Of a stretch of 39,585 nt of DNA, positions 32,895 to 39,585 are shown piece by piece. Position 1 is the first letter of the stretch. Every line of letters begins with the position of its first letter. Source of the DNA: JAKOWB01 sp038363005 (GTDB lineage: Bacteria > Pseudomonadota > Alphaproteobacteria > Kiloniellales > JACOMY01). The notes below the pieces were generated by a model. The model saw only the letters and a program-made list of their open reading frames with translations, ran no database searches and had not been told where the DNA came from. A program made the position numbers and the translations under genes. The DNA is taken from NCBI GenBank assembly GCA_038363005.1, contig JBBQBI010000033.1, positions 1 to 39,585 on the forward strand, read 5' to 3'.

Positions 32895-34865
32895 ATGCCC
32901 GGTCCCAGCTTCCCCCATGTCTTCCAGCCGCTGACGATTCGCGGCCATACGATCCGCAACCGCATCTTCTCCACCGGGCACGACACCAAGATGCCGGAGA
33001 ACTTCGCGGTCTCCGACCAGCTGGTGGCCTATCACCTGGCGCGCGCCAGGGGCGGCGCGGGGCTGATCATCGCCCAGGTGGCCGGCGTGCACCGCACGGC
33101 GATGTACACGACCTACATGCTGATGGCGACCAGCGACGCCTGCATCCCCGGCTACCGCAAGCTGGCCGAGGCGCTGCACGCCGAAGACACCTGCGTCTAT
33201 GGCCAGCTGTTCCATCCCGGCCGCGAGATCATGGAAAGCCAGGACGGCGCGCTGCCGGTGGCCTACGCGCCCTCGGCGGTGCCGAACGAGCGCTTCCACG
33301 TCATGCCGCGGCCGCTCAGCAAGCGCCTGATCCGGGAAATCATCCAGGGCTACGCCGATGCCGCGCGACGCCTGACGACCGCCGGACTGGACGGCGTGGA
33401 GATCGTCGGCAGCCACGGCTACCTGCCCTCGCAGTTTCTCAACCCGCGGGTCAACCTGCGCCAAGACCGCTACGGCGGCAGCGAGCGCAACCGCTTGCGC
33501 TTCCTGGAGGAGGTGCTGGACGCGGTGCGCGCCGCCGTCGGCCCCGACAAGGCGGTGGGCCTGCGGCTGTCGGGCGACGAGGCCGACAGCGAGGGCCTGA
33601 CCGAGGTGGAATCGCTGGCCGCCATCGTCGCGCTGGAATCGCGCCTCGACTTCATCAACGTCATCGCCGGCACCTCGGCCTCGCTGGGGGGCGCCGTGCA
33701 TATCGCCCCGCCCATGGCGGTGGCCAATGCCTATGTCGCGCCCTATGCCGCGACGGTGAAGGCCAGGGTGAAAATCCCGGTTTTCGTCGCCGGCCGCATC
33801 AACCAGCCACAGCAGGCTGAACAGGTGATCGCCGGCGGCCAGGCCGACATGTGCGGCATGACCCGCGCGCTGATCGCCGACCCGGAGATGCCGAACAAGG
33901 CGCGCGAAGGGCGGCCGGACGACATTCGCGCCTGCATCGCCTGCAACCAGGCCTGCATCGGTCACTTCCACCTCGGCTATCCAATCTCCTGCATTCAGCA
34001 CCCGGAGACCGGGCGCGAGCTGACCTATCCCGAGCGTGAGGGCAAGCGGGCACCGGCCGCCACGCGCCGCAAGGTCATGGTGGTGGGCGGCGGCCCGGGC
34101 GGCATGAAGGCCGCCGCCGTGGCGGCGGAGCGCGGGCATGACGTCACGCTCTACGAGGCTGGCCCGCGCCTCGGCGGCCAGGCGCTGCTGGCGCAGCTGC
34201 TGCCCGGCCGCGCCGAATTCGGCGGCTTGATCACCAACCTGGAGCGCGAGCTTGAGCGCGCTGGCGTCACCGTGGTCAAAAACAGCAAGGTCGACCGTGC
34301 CCTGGTCGAGCGCGAGGCGCCCGACGCCGTGATCATGGCGACCGGTGGCAAGCCGCGCTGGCCGGTGATCGAGGGCGCCGAGAGCGGCCACCTGGTCGAT
34401 GCCTGGCAGCTGCTGAGGGGCGAGGCCAACATCGGCGCCTCTGTCGTCGTGGCCGACTGGCGCTGCGACTGGATCGGCATGGGGCTGGCCGAGAAGCTGG
34501 CCCGCGACGGCTGCCGCGTGCGCCTGGCGGTCGCCGGCCTGGTGCCGGGCCAGACCATCCCGCAGTACGTGCGCGACAACTGGGCGGGCACCTTGCACAA
34601 GCTGGGGGTCGAGGTAATTCCCTACGCACGCCTCTACGGCGTCGATGGGGAGACCGCCTATTTCCAGCACATCGCCTCCGGCGAGCCGCTGATCCTGGAG
34701 GGCATCGACACCCTGGTGCTGGCGCAGGGCCAGGAACAGGTCGACGAACTGGCCGACGAGCTGCGCGGCCTTCCCATCGACCTGCAGCTGATCGGCGACT
34801 GCCTGGCCCCGCGCTCCGCCGAGGAGGCCGTGCTGGAGGGCCTGCGCGCGGCGATGGCGCTGTAA
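32895..34865 (+). CDS. FMN/4Fe-4S/FAD oxidoreductase of the trimethylamine dehydrogenase/dienoyl-CoA reductase family
   Basis: A 656-residue three-cofactor enzyme. Residues about 1-340 are an Old-Yellow-Enzyme barrel (FQPLTIRGHTIRNRI, GVEIVGSHGYLPSQFLNP, DRYGGS). The 4Fe-4S cysteines are C347, C350, C354 and C366. Residues from about 395 form a Rossmann flavoprotein domain (VMVVGGGPGGMKAA). Relatives include trimethylamine and histamine dehydrogenases, dimethylglycine demethylase DgcA, N-methylproline demethylase and dienoyl-CoA reductase. Given the DMGDH-type and DmdA-like neighbours, an N-demethylase is the favoured inference. The ATG is supported by AAGG upstream and by immediate similarity. 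Confidence 0.85.
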   Translation: MPGPSFPHVFQPLTIRGHTIRNRIFSTGHDTKMPENFAVSDQLVAYHLARARGGAGLIIAQVAGVHRTAMYTTYMLMATSDACIPGYRKLAEALHAEDTCVYGQLFHPGREIMESQDGALPVAYAPSAVPNERFHVMPRPLSKRLIREIIQGYADAARRLTTAGLDGVEIVGSHGYLPSQFLNPRVNLRQDRYGGSERNRLRFLEEVLDAVRAAVGPDKAVGLRLSGDEADSEGLTEVESLAAIVALESRLDFINVIAGTSASLGGAVHIAPPMAVANAYVAPYAATVKARVKIPVFVAGRINQPQQAEQVIAGGQADMCGMTRALIADPEMPNKAREGRPDDIRACIACNQACIGHFHLGYPISCIQHPETGRELTYPEREGKRAPAATRRKVMVVGGGPGGMKAAAVAAERGHDVTLYEAGPRLGGQALLAQLLPGRAEFGGLITNLERELERAGVTVVKNSKVDRALVEREAPDAVIMATGGKPRWPVIEGAESGHLVDAWQLLRGEANIGASVVVADWRCDWIGMGLAEKLARDGCRVRLAVAGLVPGQTIPQYVRDNWAGTLHKLGVEVIPYARLYGVDGETAYFQHIASGEPLILEGIDTLVLAQGQEQVDELADELRGLPIDLQLIGDCLAPRSAEEAVLEGLRAAMAL

Positions 34866-34943
34866 AGCCCCTGCACGGAGTGGCGAAAGAACGCACACTT
34901 CGGCTAGGGTGGCGCTGGCGTTGTTCCTTCGGGCGGGGGGAAG

Positions 34944-35183
34944 GTGGCGCGCGCCGAGACCTTCACCTGGATCGTGCGCAGCCTCCATCCTAACCGCGTG
35001 CAGATCGAGTTCTATTCGCAGCTCGACCACGGCTCCTGGCCGGGCGACGACGACGCCTATGTGCTGGACGACAACTCGTTCCACCAGTTCGTGCTGGGCT
35101 GCGACTCCGGCGACCGCGCGGACTGCAAATCGTGCTGCTCGGTCTGCGACGGCGGCAAACGAGAGATCACGCTCAAACCCTGA
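34944..35183 (+). CDS. Small Cys-rich protein of unknown function
   Basis: A 79-residue protein starting at GTG with a G-rich stretch (34,935-34,943) just before it. The first 50 residues look like a compact beta fold (FTWIVRSLHPNRVQIEFYSQ, DDDAYVLDDNSFHQFVLGC). Residues about 53-68 hold five Cys (C-DSGDRAD-C-KS-CC-SV-C), suggesting a metal site or disulfides. Its last 11 bases overlap the end of the sensor kinase gene on the other strand. I do not recognise the family. Sense from the start, with good composition and no better frame, supports coding. Confidence 0.55.
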   Translation: MARAETFTWIVRSLHPNRVQIEFYSQLDHGSWPGDDDAYVLDDNSFHQFVLGCDSGDRADCKSCCSVCDGGKREITLKP

Positions 35184-36531
35184 GGGGCCCAGCCCCCTGC
35201 GTTGGCGCCGACGCCAGCGGCAGCGCCAGGATTGCCTCGAAGCCCTCATCGCTGCCGCGCGCCGGCGAATGCAGCGTCAGGCTGCCGCCGGATTGCTGGG
35301 CGATGGCCTCGACGATGGCCAGGCCGAGGCCGCTGCCGGGACCGCGCGCCTGGCCCCGGGTGAAGCGGGCGGTCAGGCGGGCCATCAGCTCCGGCGGCAC
35401 AACGGGCCCGCCGTTGGCGATGCTGAGCGCGCCACCGGGCAGCAAGCGGACCAGCACCTCGCCAGTGCCATGTGCCAGTGCATTGTCCAGCAGGTTCTGC
35501 ACCGCGATGCCCCAGGCATCGATATCGCCATCGAGCCACAGCGCCGCCGGTCCGCCGGCCTCAAAGCGCAGCCTGTCTGCCACCTCCGGCCGGCGCTTGG
35601 CCTCGTCCAGCAGCAGGCGCAGTACCGGTAGCGCGTCGAAGGGCTCACGCGCCAGCGCGGCGCCGGACTCGGCGCGGGCCAGTTGCAGCAGCTTCTCCAC
35701 CAGGCGGGCTAGGCGCTGCAGCGAGACAACCAGTGAGGCGGCGCGCGCTGCCTGCTGGCCGCTGGCCAGTTGACCGGCCAGCAGCTGGGCCTGCGCCAGC
35801 GCGGCGGCGATCGGCGTGCGCAGTTCGTGCGCCGAGTTGGCGGCGAAGGCGCGCTCGCCGGCCAGCGCGCGCTCCAGGCGGGCGAGCAGCAGGTTGACGT
35901 CCTGCGCCACCGGCGCCAGCTCGTCCGGCAGACCGGCCTCGGGCAGCGGTGTCAGGTTGCCGCCATGACGCTCGCCCAGCTGGGCCTGCAGCGCCAGGAT
36001 CGGCCGGGTCGCCTGCCGCAGGGTCCACCACAGCGCCAGCGCTGCCAGCGGCAGCAGCGCCAGCAGCGGCGCCAGCAGCCAGAGGAGGCTGCCGTAGAGC
36101 GCTTCGTCGCGGTGCTCCTGCCGGTCGGCCACCTCGATGGCTAGGCCGGAATCAGAGAGTGCGGTGTAGATGCGAAAGGGCCCGCTGTCGGCAAAGCCAG
36201 CCTGCGGCGGCAGAACGAAAGCCTGGGCCGGCGCCTGGTGCGAGCGCAGCAGCAACCGCCCGCTGGCATCGAGCACCTGGTAGAGCAGGTATTCCTCGTC
36301 GGCCGGGTCGCCGATCTCCTCGACCCCCACGGCGCCGTCGCGCAGCAAGGTCAGGTGCGCCTCGGCCAGCGGCAGCAGGCGCTCGGCAGCTTCCTGCAGC
36401 GCGCCGTCGAACAGCTCGCCGGTTTCGTAGCGCATGTTGAAGGTGGTCGCGGCAACGGCCAGCAGCCAGAGCGCGCCGAGCACCAGGCCGATCAGGGCAC
36501 CCAGGCGGCGGGCGATGCTCCAGCGGCTCAT
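35173..36531 (-). CDS. EnvZ/QseC-type sensor histidine kinase
   Basis: A 452-residue membrane sensor kinase. Two membrane spans (about residues 10-30 and 146-170) enclose a periplasmic domain of about 115 residues (with DPADEEYLLYQVLDASGRLLLRSHQ-like content, a QseC-like sensor). A HAMP-like region follows, then HisKA with phosphoacceptor H235 in NSAHELRTPIA, and an HATPase domain with NLLDNALAHG and GSGLGLAIVEA. The start overlaps the response-regulator stop as ATGA. Signals are unknown; regulation of the adjacent cytochrome b561 and PepSY genes is likely. Confidence 0.9.
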   Translation of the reverse strand: MSRWSIARRLGALIGLVLGALWLLAVAATTFNMRYETGELFDGALQEAAERLLPLAEAHLTLLRDGAVGVEEIGDPADEEYLLYQVLDASGRLLLRSHQAPAQAFVLPPQAGFADSGPFRIYTALSDSGLAIEVADRQEHRDEALYGSLLWLLAPLLALLPLAALALWWTLRQATRPILALQAQLGERHGGNLTPLPEAGLPDELAPVAQDVNLLLARLERALAGERAFAANSAHELRTPIAAALAQAQLLAGQLASGQQAARAASLVVSLQRLARLVEKLLQLARAESGAALAREPFDALPVLRLLLDEAKRRPEVADRLRFEAGGPAALWLDGDIDAWGIAVQNLLDNALAHGTGEVLVRLLPGGALSIANGGPVVPPELMARLTARFTRGQARGPGSGLGLAIVEAIAQQSGGSLTLHSPARGSDEGFEAILALPLASAPTQGAGPLRV

Positions 36532-37202
36532 GTCGATCCGGCCTCGCCGCTGCCCAGGCGATAGCCCAGGCCGCGCTGGGTAACGACAAAGTCGCGACCC
36601 AGCTTCTTGCGCAGGCGGCTGACGTGGACCTCGACCGCGTTGCTCTCCACCTCGGCGCCAAAGGCATAGAGCGTGTCCTCGAGTTGCGATTTGGTCACCA
36701 CCGCGTCGGGGCGCCGCAGCAGCGCCTCGACCAGCGCCCATTCGCGCGCCGTCAGCTCGACCCGCTCGCCGGCCAGGCTGGCGCGGTGGCTGGCCAGGTC
36801 GAGCGTGACCGGGCCGACGTGGCGCAGCGGGCTGGGGTCGCCGGCATAGCGCCTGGCCACGGCGCCCAGCCGCGCGCTGAGCTCTGCCAGGTCGAAGGGC
36901 TTCACCAGATAGTCGTCGGCGCCGGCGTCGAGGCCGGCGATGCGATCGCGCACCTGATCGCGCGCCGTCAGGATGATCACCGGCCGCCGGTCGCCGGCGC
37001 GGCGCAGGCGGCGCAGCAGCTCCAGCCCCTGGCCGTCGGGCAGCTGCAGGTCGAGCAGCAGCAGGCCGTAGTCCACTGCCGACAGCGCCGCCGCGGCGTC
37101 GTCCAGCCGCGCCACGCAATCGACGGCATGACCTTCGCCGCGGATGTGCTCGGCAACCGCCTCGGCCAGCGTGTCCTCGTCTTCGACCAGCAGGATCCGC
37201 AC
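36528..37202 (-). CDS. OmpR-family response regulator
   Basis: A 224-residue regulator. The receiver (about residues 1-115) has an acidic pocket (VEDED), phosphoacceptor D51 in LLLLDLQLPDG and Lys in LVKPFDLAE. The C-terminal winged helix (about 125-222) carries LTAREWALVEALLRRPDAVV and RGLGYRLG. It is first in the minus-strand pair and overlaps the kinase by four bases. I prefer GTG at 37,202 because GGAAAGGG is six bases upstream; the TTG at 37,208 would put the ribosome binding site against the start. It diverges from the PepSY gene. Confidence 0.92.
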   Translation of the reverse strand: MRILLVEDEDTLAEAVAEHIRGEGHAVDCVARLDDAAAALSAVDYGLLLLDLQLPDGQGLELLRRLRRAGDRRPVIILTARDQVRDRIAGLDAGADDYLVKPFDLAELSARLGAVARRYAGDPSPLRHVGPVTLDLASHRASLAGERVELTAREWALVEALLRRPDAVVTKSQLEDTLYAFGAEVESNAVEVHVSRLRKKLGRDFVVTQRGLGYRLGSGEAGST

Positions 37203-37366
37203 CGGCAACCCTTTCCGCCGGACCTCTCCTCCGAGGCCGGACCGATTAGCTCTCGCGCGGCGAGCTTACCGCAACCTGACCGCCGTCGGCCCGCCCCGTC
37301 AGCAAGGCGTCAGCTTGCCCCGCTACTGCTGTTCGCCACGGCAACCCCTCCAAGGAGCTACCCAAC

Positions 37367-37627
37367 ATGAAAACCGTAACTCTCGCCGCCCTGCTCTTCG
37401 CCCTCGCCGGTGCCGGTGCCGCCAGCGCCAAGGACATCTGCAGCGTGCCCGAGGCCGAGTGGCAGCCCAAGGAAACGCTGCAGGCGAAGCTCGAGTCCGA
37501 AGGCTGGTCGGTGAAGACCATCAAGGTCGACGACGGCTGCTACGAGGCCTACGGCAAGGACGCCAACGGCAAGCGGCAGGAGGTCTACTTCGATCCCAAG
37601 ACCTTCGAGGCCGTGCTGTCGAAGTAG
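37367..37627 (+). CDS. Exported PepSY-domain protein
   Basis: An 86-residue protein with a signal peptide (MKTVTLAALLFALAGAGAASA, probable cleavage before K22). The mature part is one PepSY domain (KETLQAKLESEGWSVKTIKVDDGCYEAYGKD, then KRQEVYFDPKTFEAV). C25 and C58 could form a disulfide. Periplasmic PepSY proteins are often encoded with cytochrome b561 and QseBC-like two-component genes. AAGGAG precedes the ATG. It lies 13 bp upstream of the b561 gene. Confidence 0.9.
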   Translation: MKTVTLAALLFALAGAGAASAKDICSVPEAEWQPKETLQAKLESEGWSVKTIKVDDGCYEAYGKDANGKRQEVYFDPKTFEAVLSK

Positions 37628-37640
37628 GCGGGCCAAGATC

Positions 37641-38204
37641 ATGACGACGACGACGCTCGACCGGACGGTCGCCTCGACCCGCGTGTGGGACTTGGCGGTC
37701 CGCATCTTCCACTGGTCGCTGGTGGCGAGCTTCGCCACCGCGTGGATCAGCGCGGAGGACTGGGGCGACCTGCATCTCTGGGCTGGTTACGCGGCGGCGG
37801 CCCTGGTCGCCTTCCGCCTGGTCTGGGGACTGGCCGGCACGCGCTATGCGCGCTTCCGGCAGTTCATCCGCCGGCCGCGCGTCGTCGTCGGTTACCTGCG
37901 TGACATCCTGACCGGGCGCGAGGCGCGCTACCTCGGCCACAACCCGGCGGGCGGCTTCATGATCCTGGCGCTGCTGCTGGTCATGGCCGGCCTTTGCCTA
38001 TCCGGCTGGATGCAGACCACCGATGCCTACTGGGGCGAGGCGTGGGTGGAGGAGACCCACGAACTTCTGGCCAATCTGCTGCTGGGCCTGGTCGGGCTGC
38101 ACGTTCTGGGCGTGCTGTTGGCCAGCCTGCGGCATCGTGAAAACCTGGTGCGCGCCATGCTCACCGGTCGCAAGCGGCCGGCCGGACAGGGCGACGTGGC
38201 CTGA
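37641..38204 (+). CDS. Cytochrome b561-type membrane protein
   Basis: A 187-residue protein with four membrane segments (about residues 20-38, 45-65, 102-122, 140-162). Heme-ligand histidines are H24 (RIFHWSL), H45 (DLHLWAG), H140 (EETHELLANLL) and H154 (GLHVLGV), with H165 nearby. It belongs to the prokaryotic b561/Ni-Fe hydrogenase cytochrome b family, which transfers electrons between quinol and a periplasmic partner. The PepSY protein is the likely partner. The ribosome binding site is weak, so it may depend on translation from the PepSY gene. Confidence 0.9.
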   Translation: MTTTTLDRTVASTRVWDLAVRIFHWSLVASFATAWISAEDWGDLHLWAGYAAAALVAFRLVWGLAGTRYARFRQFIRRPRVVVGYLRDILTGREARYLGHNPAGGFMILALLLVMAGLCLSGWMQTTDAYWGEAWVEETHELLANLLLGLVGLHVLGVLLASLRHRENLVRAMLTGRKRPAGQGDVA

Positions 38205-38220
38205 AGCCCTTCCTCATGTT

Positions 38221-38243
38221 CGGCAGCGCGGGCGGCGCTGCCG
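38221..38243. terminator. Hairpin between convergent b561 and VOC genes (1)
   Basis: CGGCAGCGC (38,221-38,229) and GCGCTGCCG (38,235-38,243) pair as a 9-bp stem with a 5-base loop, beginning 17 bases after the b561 stop. It is likely to end the plus-strand operon, although no T-run follows. Confidence 0.5.
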
Positions 38244-38263
38244 GCATCCAGGGCCCTGGGGGT

Positions 38264-38284
38264 CGGCCTGCCGCACGCAGGCCG
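38264..38284. terminator. Hairpin between convergent b561 and VOC genes (2)
   Basis: CGGCCTGC (38,264-38,271) and GCAGGCCG (38,277-38,284) form an 8-bp stem with a 5-base loop. It is flanked by further self-complementary CCAGGGCCCTGG at 38,248-38,259. It is a good candidate to end the minus-strand VOC transcript. Confidence 0.45.
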
Positions 38285-38314
38285 TGCTTCCAGGGCCCGG
38301 GGTGAGGTGGCGGT

Positions 38315-38755
38315 TCAGGCCGCCGGCCGCTCTCCCAGCGACTGGCAGAAGCGCAGCAGATAGCCGTCGGGGTCCTGCACCAGGAACTGGCGCTGGCCAT
38401 GTTCCAGGGGGCCTACGCGGTACCAGCGTTCTTCCAGGGGACGGAACAGCGGCCAGCCGGCGCCCTGTAGCGCCGTCTCGATGGTGGCCAGCAGGCTCAC
38501 CTCCAGCTGCAGATTGATCCCGCGGCCGAAGGGCGGCTCCAGCGGCGCGGTGATCCAGGAGTCGGGCGCGATAACCTCCAGCATCACCTGCAGCCGCTCG
38601 CGCTCCAGGTAGGCGAAGCCCTGCTCCGGCCGGCCATAGGCGACGTGGAAGCCGCAGAGCCCGCACCAGAAAGCCAGGCTGCGCGCCAGGTCCGTGACGT
38701 TCAGCTCCGGCACCAAGGCCGCCCATTGGGTGGGCGCGTTGCCTGTGGATGGCAT
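38315..38755 (-). CDS. VOC-superfamily (glyoxalase/bleomycin-resistance-like) protein
   Basis: A 146-residue VOC protein with two betaalphabetabetabeta modules: LVPELNVTDLARSLAFW (about residues 14-31) with GFAYLERERLQVMLE, and a second unit ending RQFLVQDPDGYLLRFCQSLG. It resembles bleomycin-binding and glyoxalase-like dioxygenase-fold proteins, but catalytic metal ligands are not obvious. No resistance activity should be assumed. The start at 38,755 has GGGAG upstream on the minus strand. Confidence 0.8.
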   Translation of the reverse strand: MPSTGNAPTQWAALVPELNVTDLARSLAFWCGLCGFHVAYGRPEQGFAYLERERLQVMLEVIAPDSWITAPLEPPFGRGINLQLEVSLLATIETALQGAGWPLFRPLEERWYRVGPLEHGQRQFLVQDPDGYLLRFCQSLGERPAA

Positions 38756-38798
38756 TTCAGGTCTCTCCCACCTTGAACGACTGACGCGGCAGGAGACC

Positions 38799-39152
38799 TC
38801 AGGCCAAGCCGTGCCTCTGCCGCCAGTCCACCGGGTGCAGGGCGTAGCAGACCACGGCCTTGTCGCCCTGGTAGACGATGGGGGTCTTCTCCGGGATCCA
38901 GATCACGTCGCCGGGGTGGGCGACGATGTCCTTGCCCGCCACGCCCAGGCGGAACACGCCCTCCAGCACCACGATCATCTCATCGTAGAGCACGGTCCAT
39001 TCCACCGCGCAGCCGTCGAAGCTGGCCAGGCCGATGCCCATGGTGCGGCTGACCTCCGGGCCGACCAGACGCGCGATCGATGCCGTCCCCGGCGGGCCGC
39101 CGAAGGGGACGAATTGAACCTCCTGGCGCTTGAAGTGCAGGGTGTCTGACAA
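38799..39152 (-). CDS. Cupin-domain protein (EutQ-like)
   Basis: A 117-residue single-domain cupin. The strand pattern ends IVVLEGVFRLGVAGKDIVAHPGDVIWIPEKTPIVYQG, which matches the ethanolamine-utilisation EutQ/cupin_3 group. No metal-ligand His cluster of classical cupins is clear. The start is a TTG at 39,152 with AGGAGG six bases upstream. No eut genes are in the window, so the function is unassigned. It is divergent from groES. Confidence 0.75.
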   Translation of the reverse strand: MSDTLHFKRQEVQFVPFGGPPGTASIARLVGPEVSRTMGIGLASFDGCAVEWTVLYDEMIVVLEGVFRLGVAGKDIVAHPGDVIWIPEKTPIVYQGDKAVVCYALHPVDWRQRHGLA

Positions 39153-39240
39153 GGGGGGCCTCCTGGCTGCGTCGTGGCGCGACCGCCATGATGCACGCTT
39201 GCCCGTGAGTGCGGAAAGCCGGCGCGTCGACCGCTTGCAG

Positions 39241-39269
39241 CTTGACACAGCGGGTCCAGCGGCCCATTT
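39241..39269 (+). promoter_or_regulatory. RpoH-type (sigma32) heat-shock promoter of groES
   Basis: CTTGACA at 39,241-39,247 and GCCCATTT at 39,262-39,269 are 14 bases apart. This closely fits the sigma32 consensus (CTTGAAA with 11-16 bases to CCCCATNT). It lies 17 bases upstream of the CIRCE element. Confidence 0.6.
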
Positions 39270-39285
39270 GCAGGGCAGCATCCTT

Positions 39286-39312
39286 TTGGCACTCGCCAAT
39301 TGTGAGTGCTAA
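39286..39312 (+). promoter_or_regulatory. CIRCE element (HrcA operator) upstream of groES
   Basis: TTGGCACTC (39,286-39,294), a 9-base spacer and GAGTGCTAA (39,304-39,312). The consensus is TTAGCACTC-N9-GAGTGCTAA; one base of the left arm differs. HrcA binds it to repress groESL at normal temperature. Confidence 0.95.
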
Positions 39313-39375
39313 CAAGGTCGTCAAGCGAACAATTGACAGCGAAAAGCCTTGCCATTCTGGGAGGTTGCTACAGCT

Positions 39376-39585
39376 ATGAAATTTCGTCCCCTACATGACC
39401 GCGTGGTCATTCGTCGCCTGGAAGAGAGCGAGCGCACCAGTGGCGGCATCATCATTCCCGATACCGCCAAGGAAAAGCCGATGCAGGGCCACGTGGTCGC
39501 CGTTGGCGCCGGTGCCCGCAACGAGAAGGGCGAGATCGTCGCCCTCGACGTCAAGGCTGGCGACACCGTGCTGTTCGGCAAGTGG
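39376..39585 (+). CDS. groES: GroES co-chaperonin (10 kDa), cut by the window end
   Basis: The first 70 residues of GroES: MKFRPLHDRVVIRRL, the mobile loop EERTSGGIIIP-like segment (ESERTSGGIIIPDTAKEKP), GHVVAVGAGARNEKG and KAGDTVLFGKW. The end lies beyond the window, where groEL should follow. GGGGAGG at 39,358-39,364 is the ribosome binding site. The heat-shock promoter and CIRCE upstream indicate dual control. GroES caps the GroEL chamber in protein folding. Confidence 0.97.
   Translation, partial: MKFRPLHDRVVIRRLEESERTSGGIIIPDTAKEKPMQGHVVAVGAGARNEKGEIVALDVKAGDTVLFGKW

Noticed and set aside
32751..35249. An open frame of about 830 codons on the minus strand
   Set aside because: It lies antisense to the flavoprotein gene, whose cofactor motifs are clear; the antisense product has no recognisable domain.
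38315..38755. Bleomycin resistance determinant
   Set aside because: VOC folds are functionally diverse and nothing in the context indicates antibiotic resistance.

Overview
The window (39,585 bp, very GC-rich) reads as ordinary chromosomal DNA of an alphaproteobacterium, probably Rhodospirillales-like. The grounds are the alphaproteobacterial initiator tRNA, the codon use, a dispersed palindromic element of a type common in that group, and a groES promoter combining an RpoH-type site with CIRCE. I see no insertion sequence, phage gene, CRISPR array or origin. Genes are tightly packed and no gene-free stretch exceeds about 300 bases. The longest gaps are 29,516-29,721 and 39,153-39,375 (both regulatory), 11,662-11,869, 18,036-18,223, 6,069-6,250 and 24,210-24,384.

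Layout. 50-196: initiator tRNA-fMet and its terminator. 247-6068: a LysR regulator divergent from dabB-dabA, a two-gene inorganic-carbon pump, with a CysD-like PP-loop gene overlapping dabA. 6251-11,027: small or poorly known proteins (alpha/beta-barrel protein, DUF3597 protein, spermidine-synthase-like protein, M20 peptidase) leading to a folate-dependent T-protein homologue that most resembles the DMSP demethylase DmdA. 11,068-14,608: ExoD, a universal stress protein, an alpha/beta-hydrolase-OsmC fusion and an exported alpha/beta hydrolase with an Asp nucleophile. 14,738-18,035 (minus): CDP-alcohol phosphatidyltransferase, class III nucleotide cyclase and a C69-like hydrolase.

18,224-24,209 (plus): a dimethylglycine/sarcosine-dehydrogenase-type FAD/T-protein fusion, a PAS hybrid histidine kinase and, 14 bp after it, a protein matching the DMSP lyase DddP at every metal and catalytic position I can place. 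24,385-28,754: a molybdenum hydroxylase operon (FAD, 2Fe-2S and Mo subunits) followed by a MoaD/ThiS-like protein and a stand-alone cyclic-nucleotide-binding protein. 28,859-32,785: an XRE-cupin regulator divergent from an aldehyde dehydrogenase, a 52-residue membrane peptide and an NCS1 permease, the last three with overlapping stop/start codons. 32,895-35,183: a trimethylamine-dehydrogenase-like flavoprotein and a small Cys-rich protein. 35,173-38,204: an OmpR/EnvZ-type two-component system divergent from PepSY and cytochrome b561 genes. 38,315-39,585: VOC protein, cupin, and the start of groES.

Taken together, 9.9-35 kb looks like a catabolic region for methylated onium compounds and perhaps N-heterocycles. 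Demethylating flavo- and folate enzymes, a DMSP lyase homologue, an aldehyde dehydrogenase, a Mo hydroxylase and an NCS1 transporter lie among dedicated regulators. The substrates are inferred, not shown by the sequence. The most unusual gene combinations are the CysD-like gene in the DAB operon, the hybrid kinase joined to dddP, the Mo hydroxylase with its own small sulfur-carrier-like protein, and the coupled micropeptide-permease pair.
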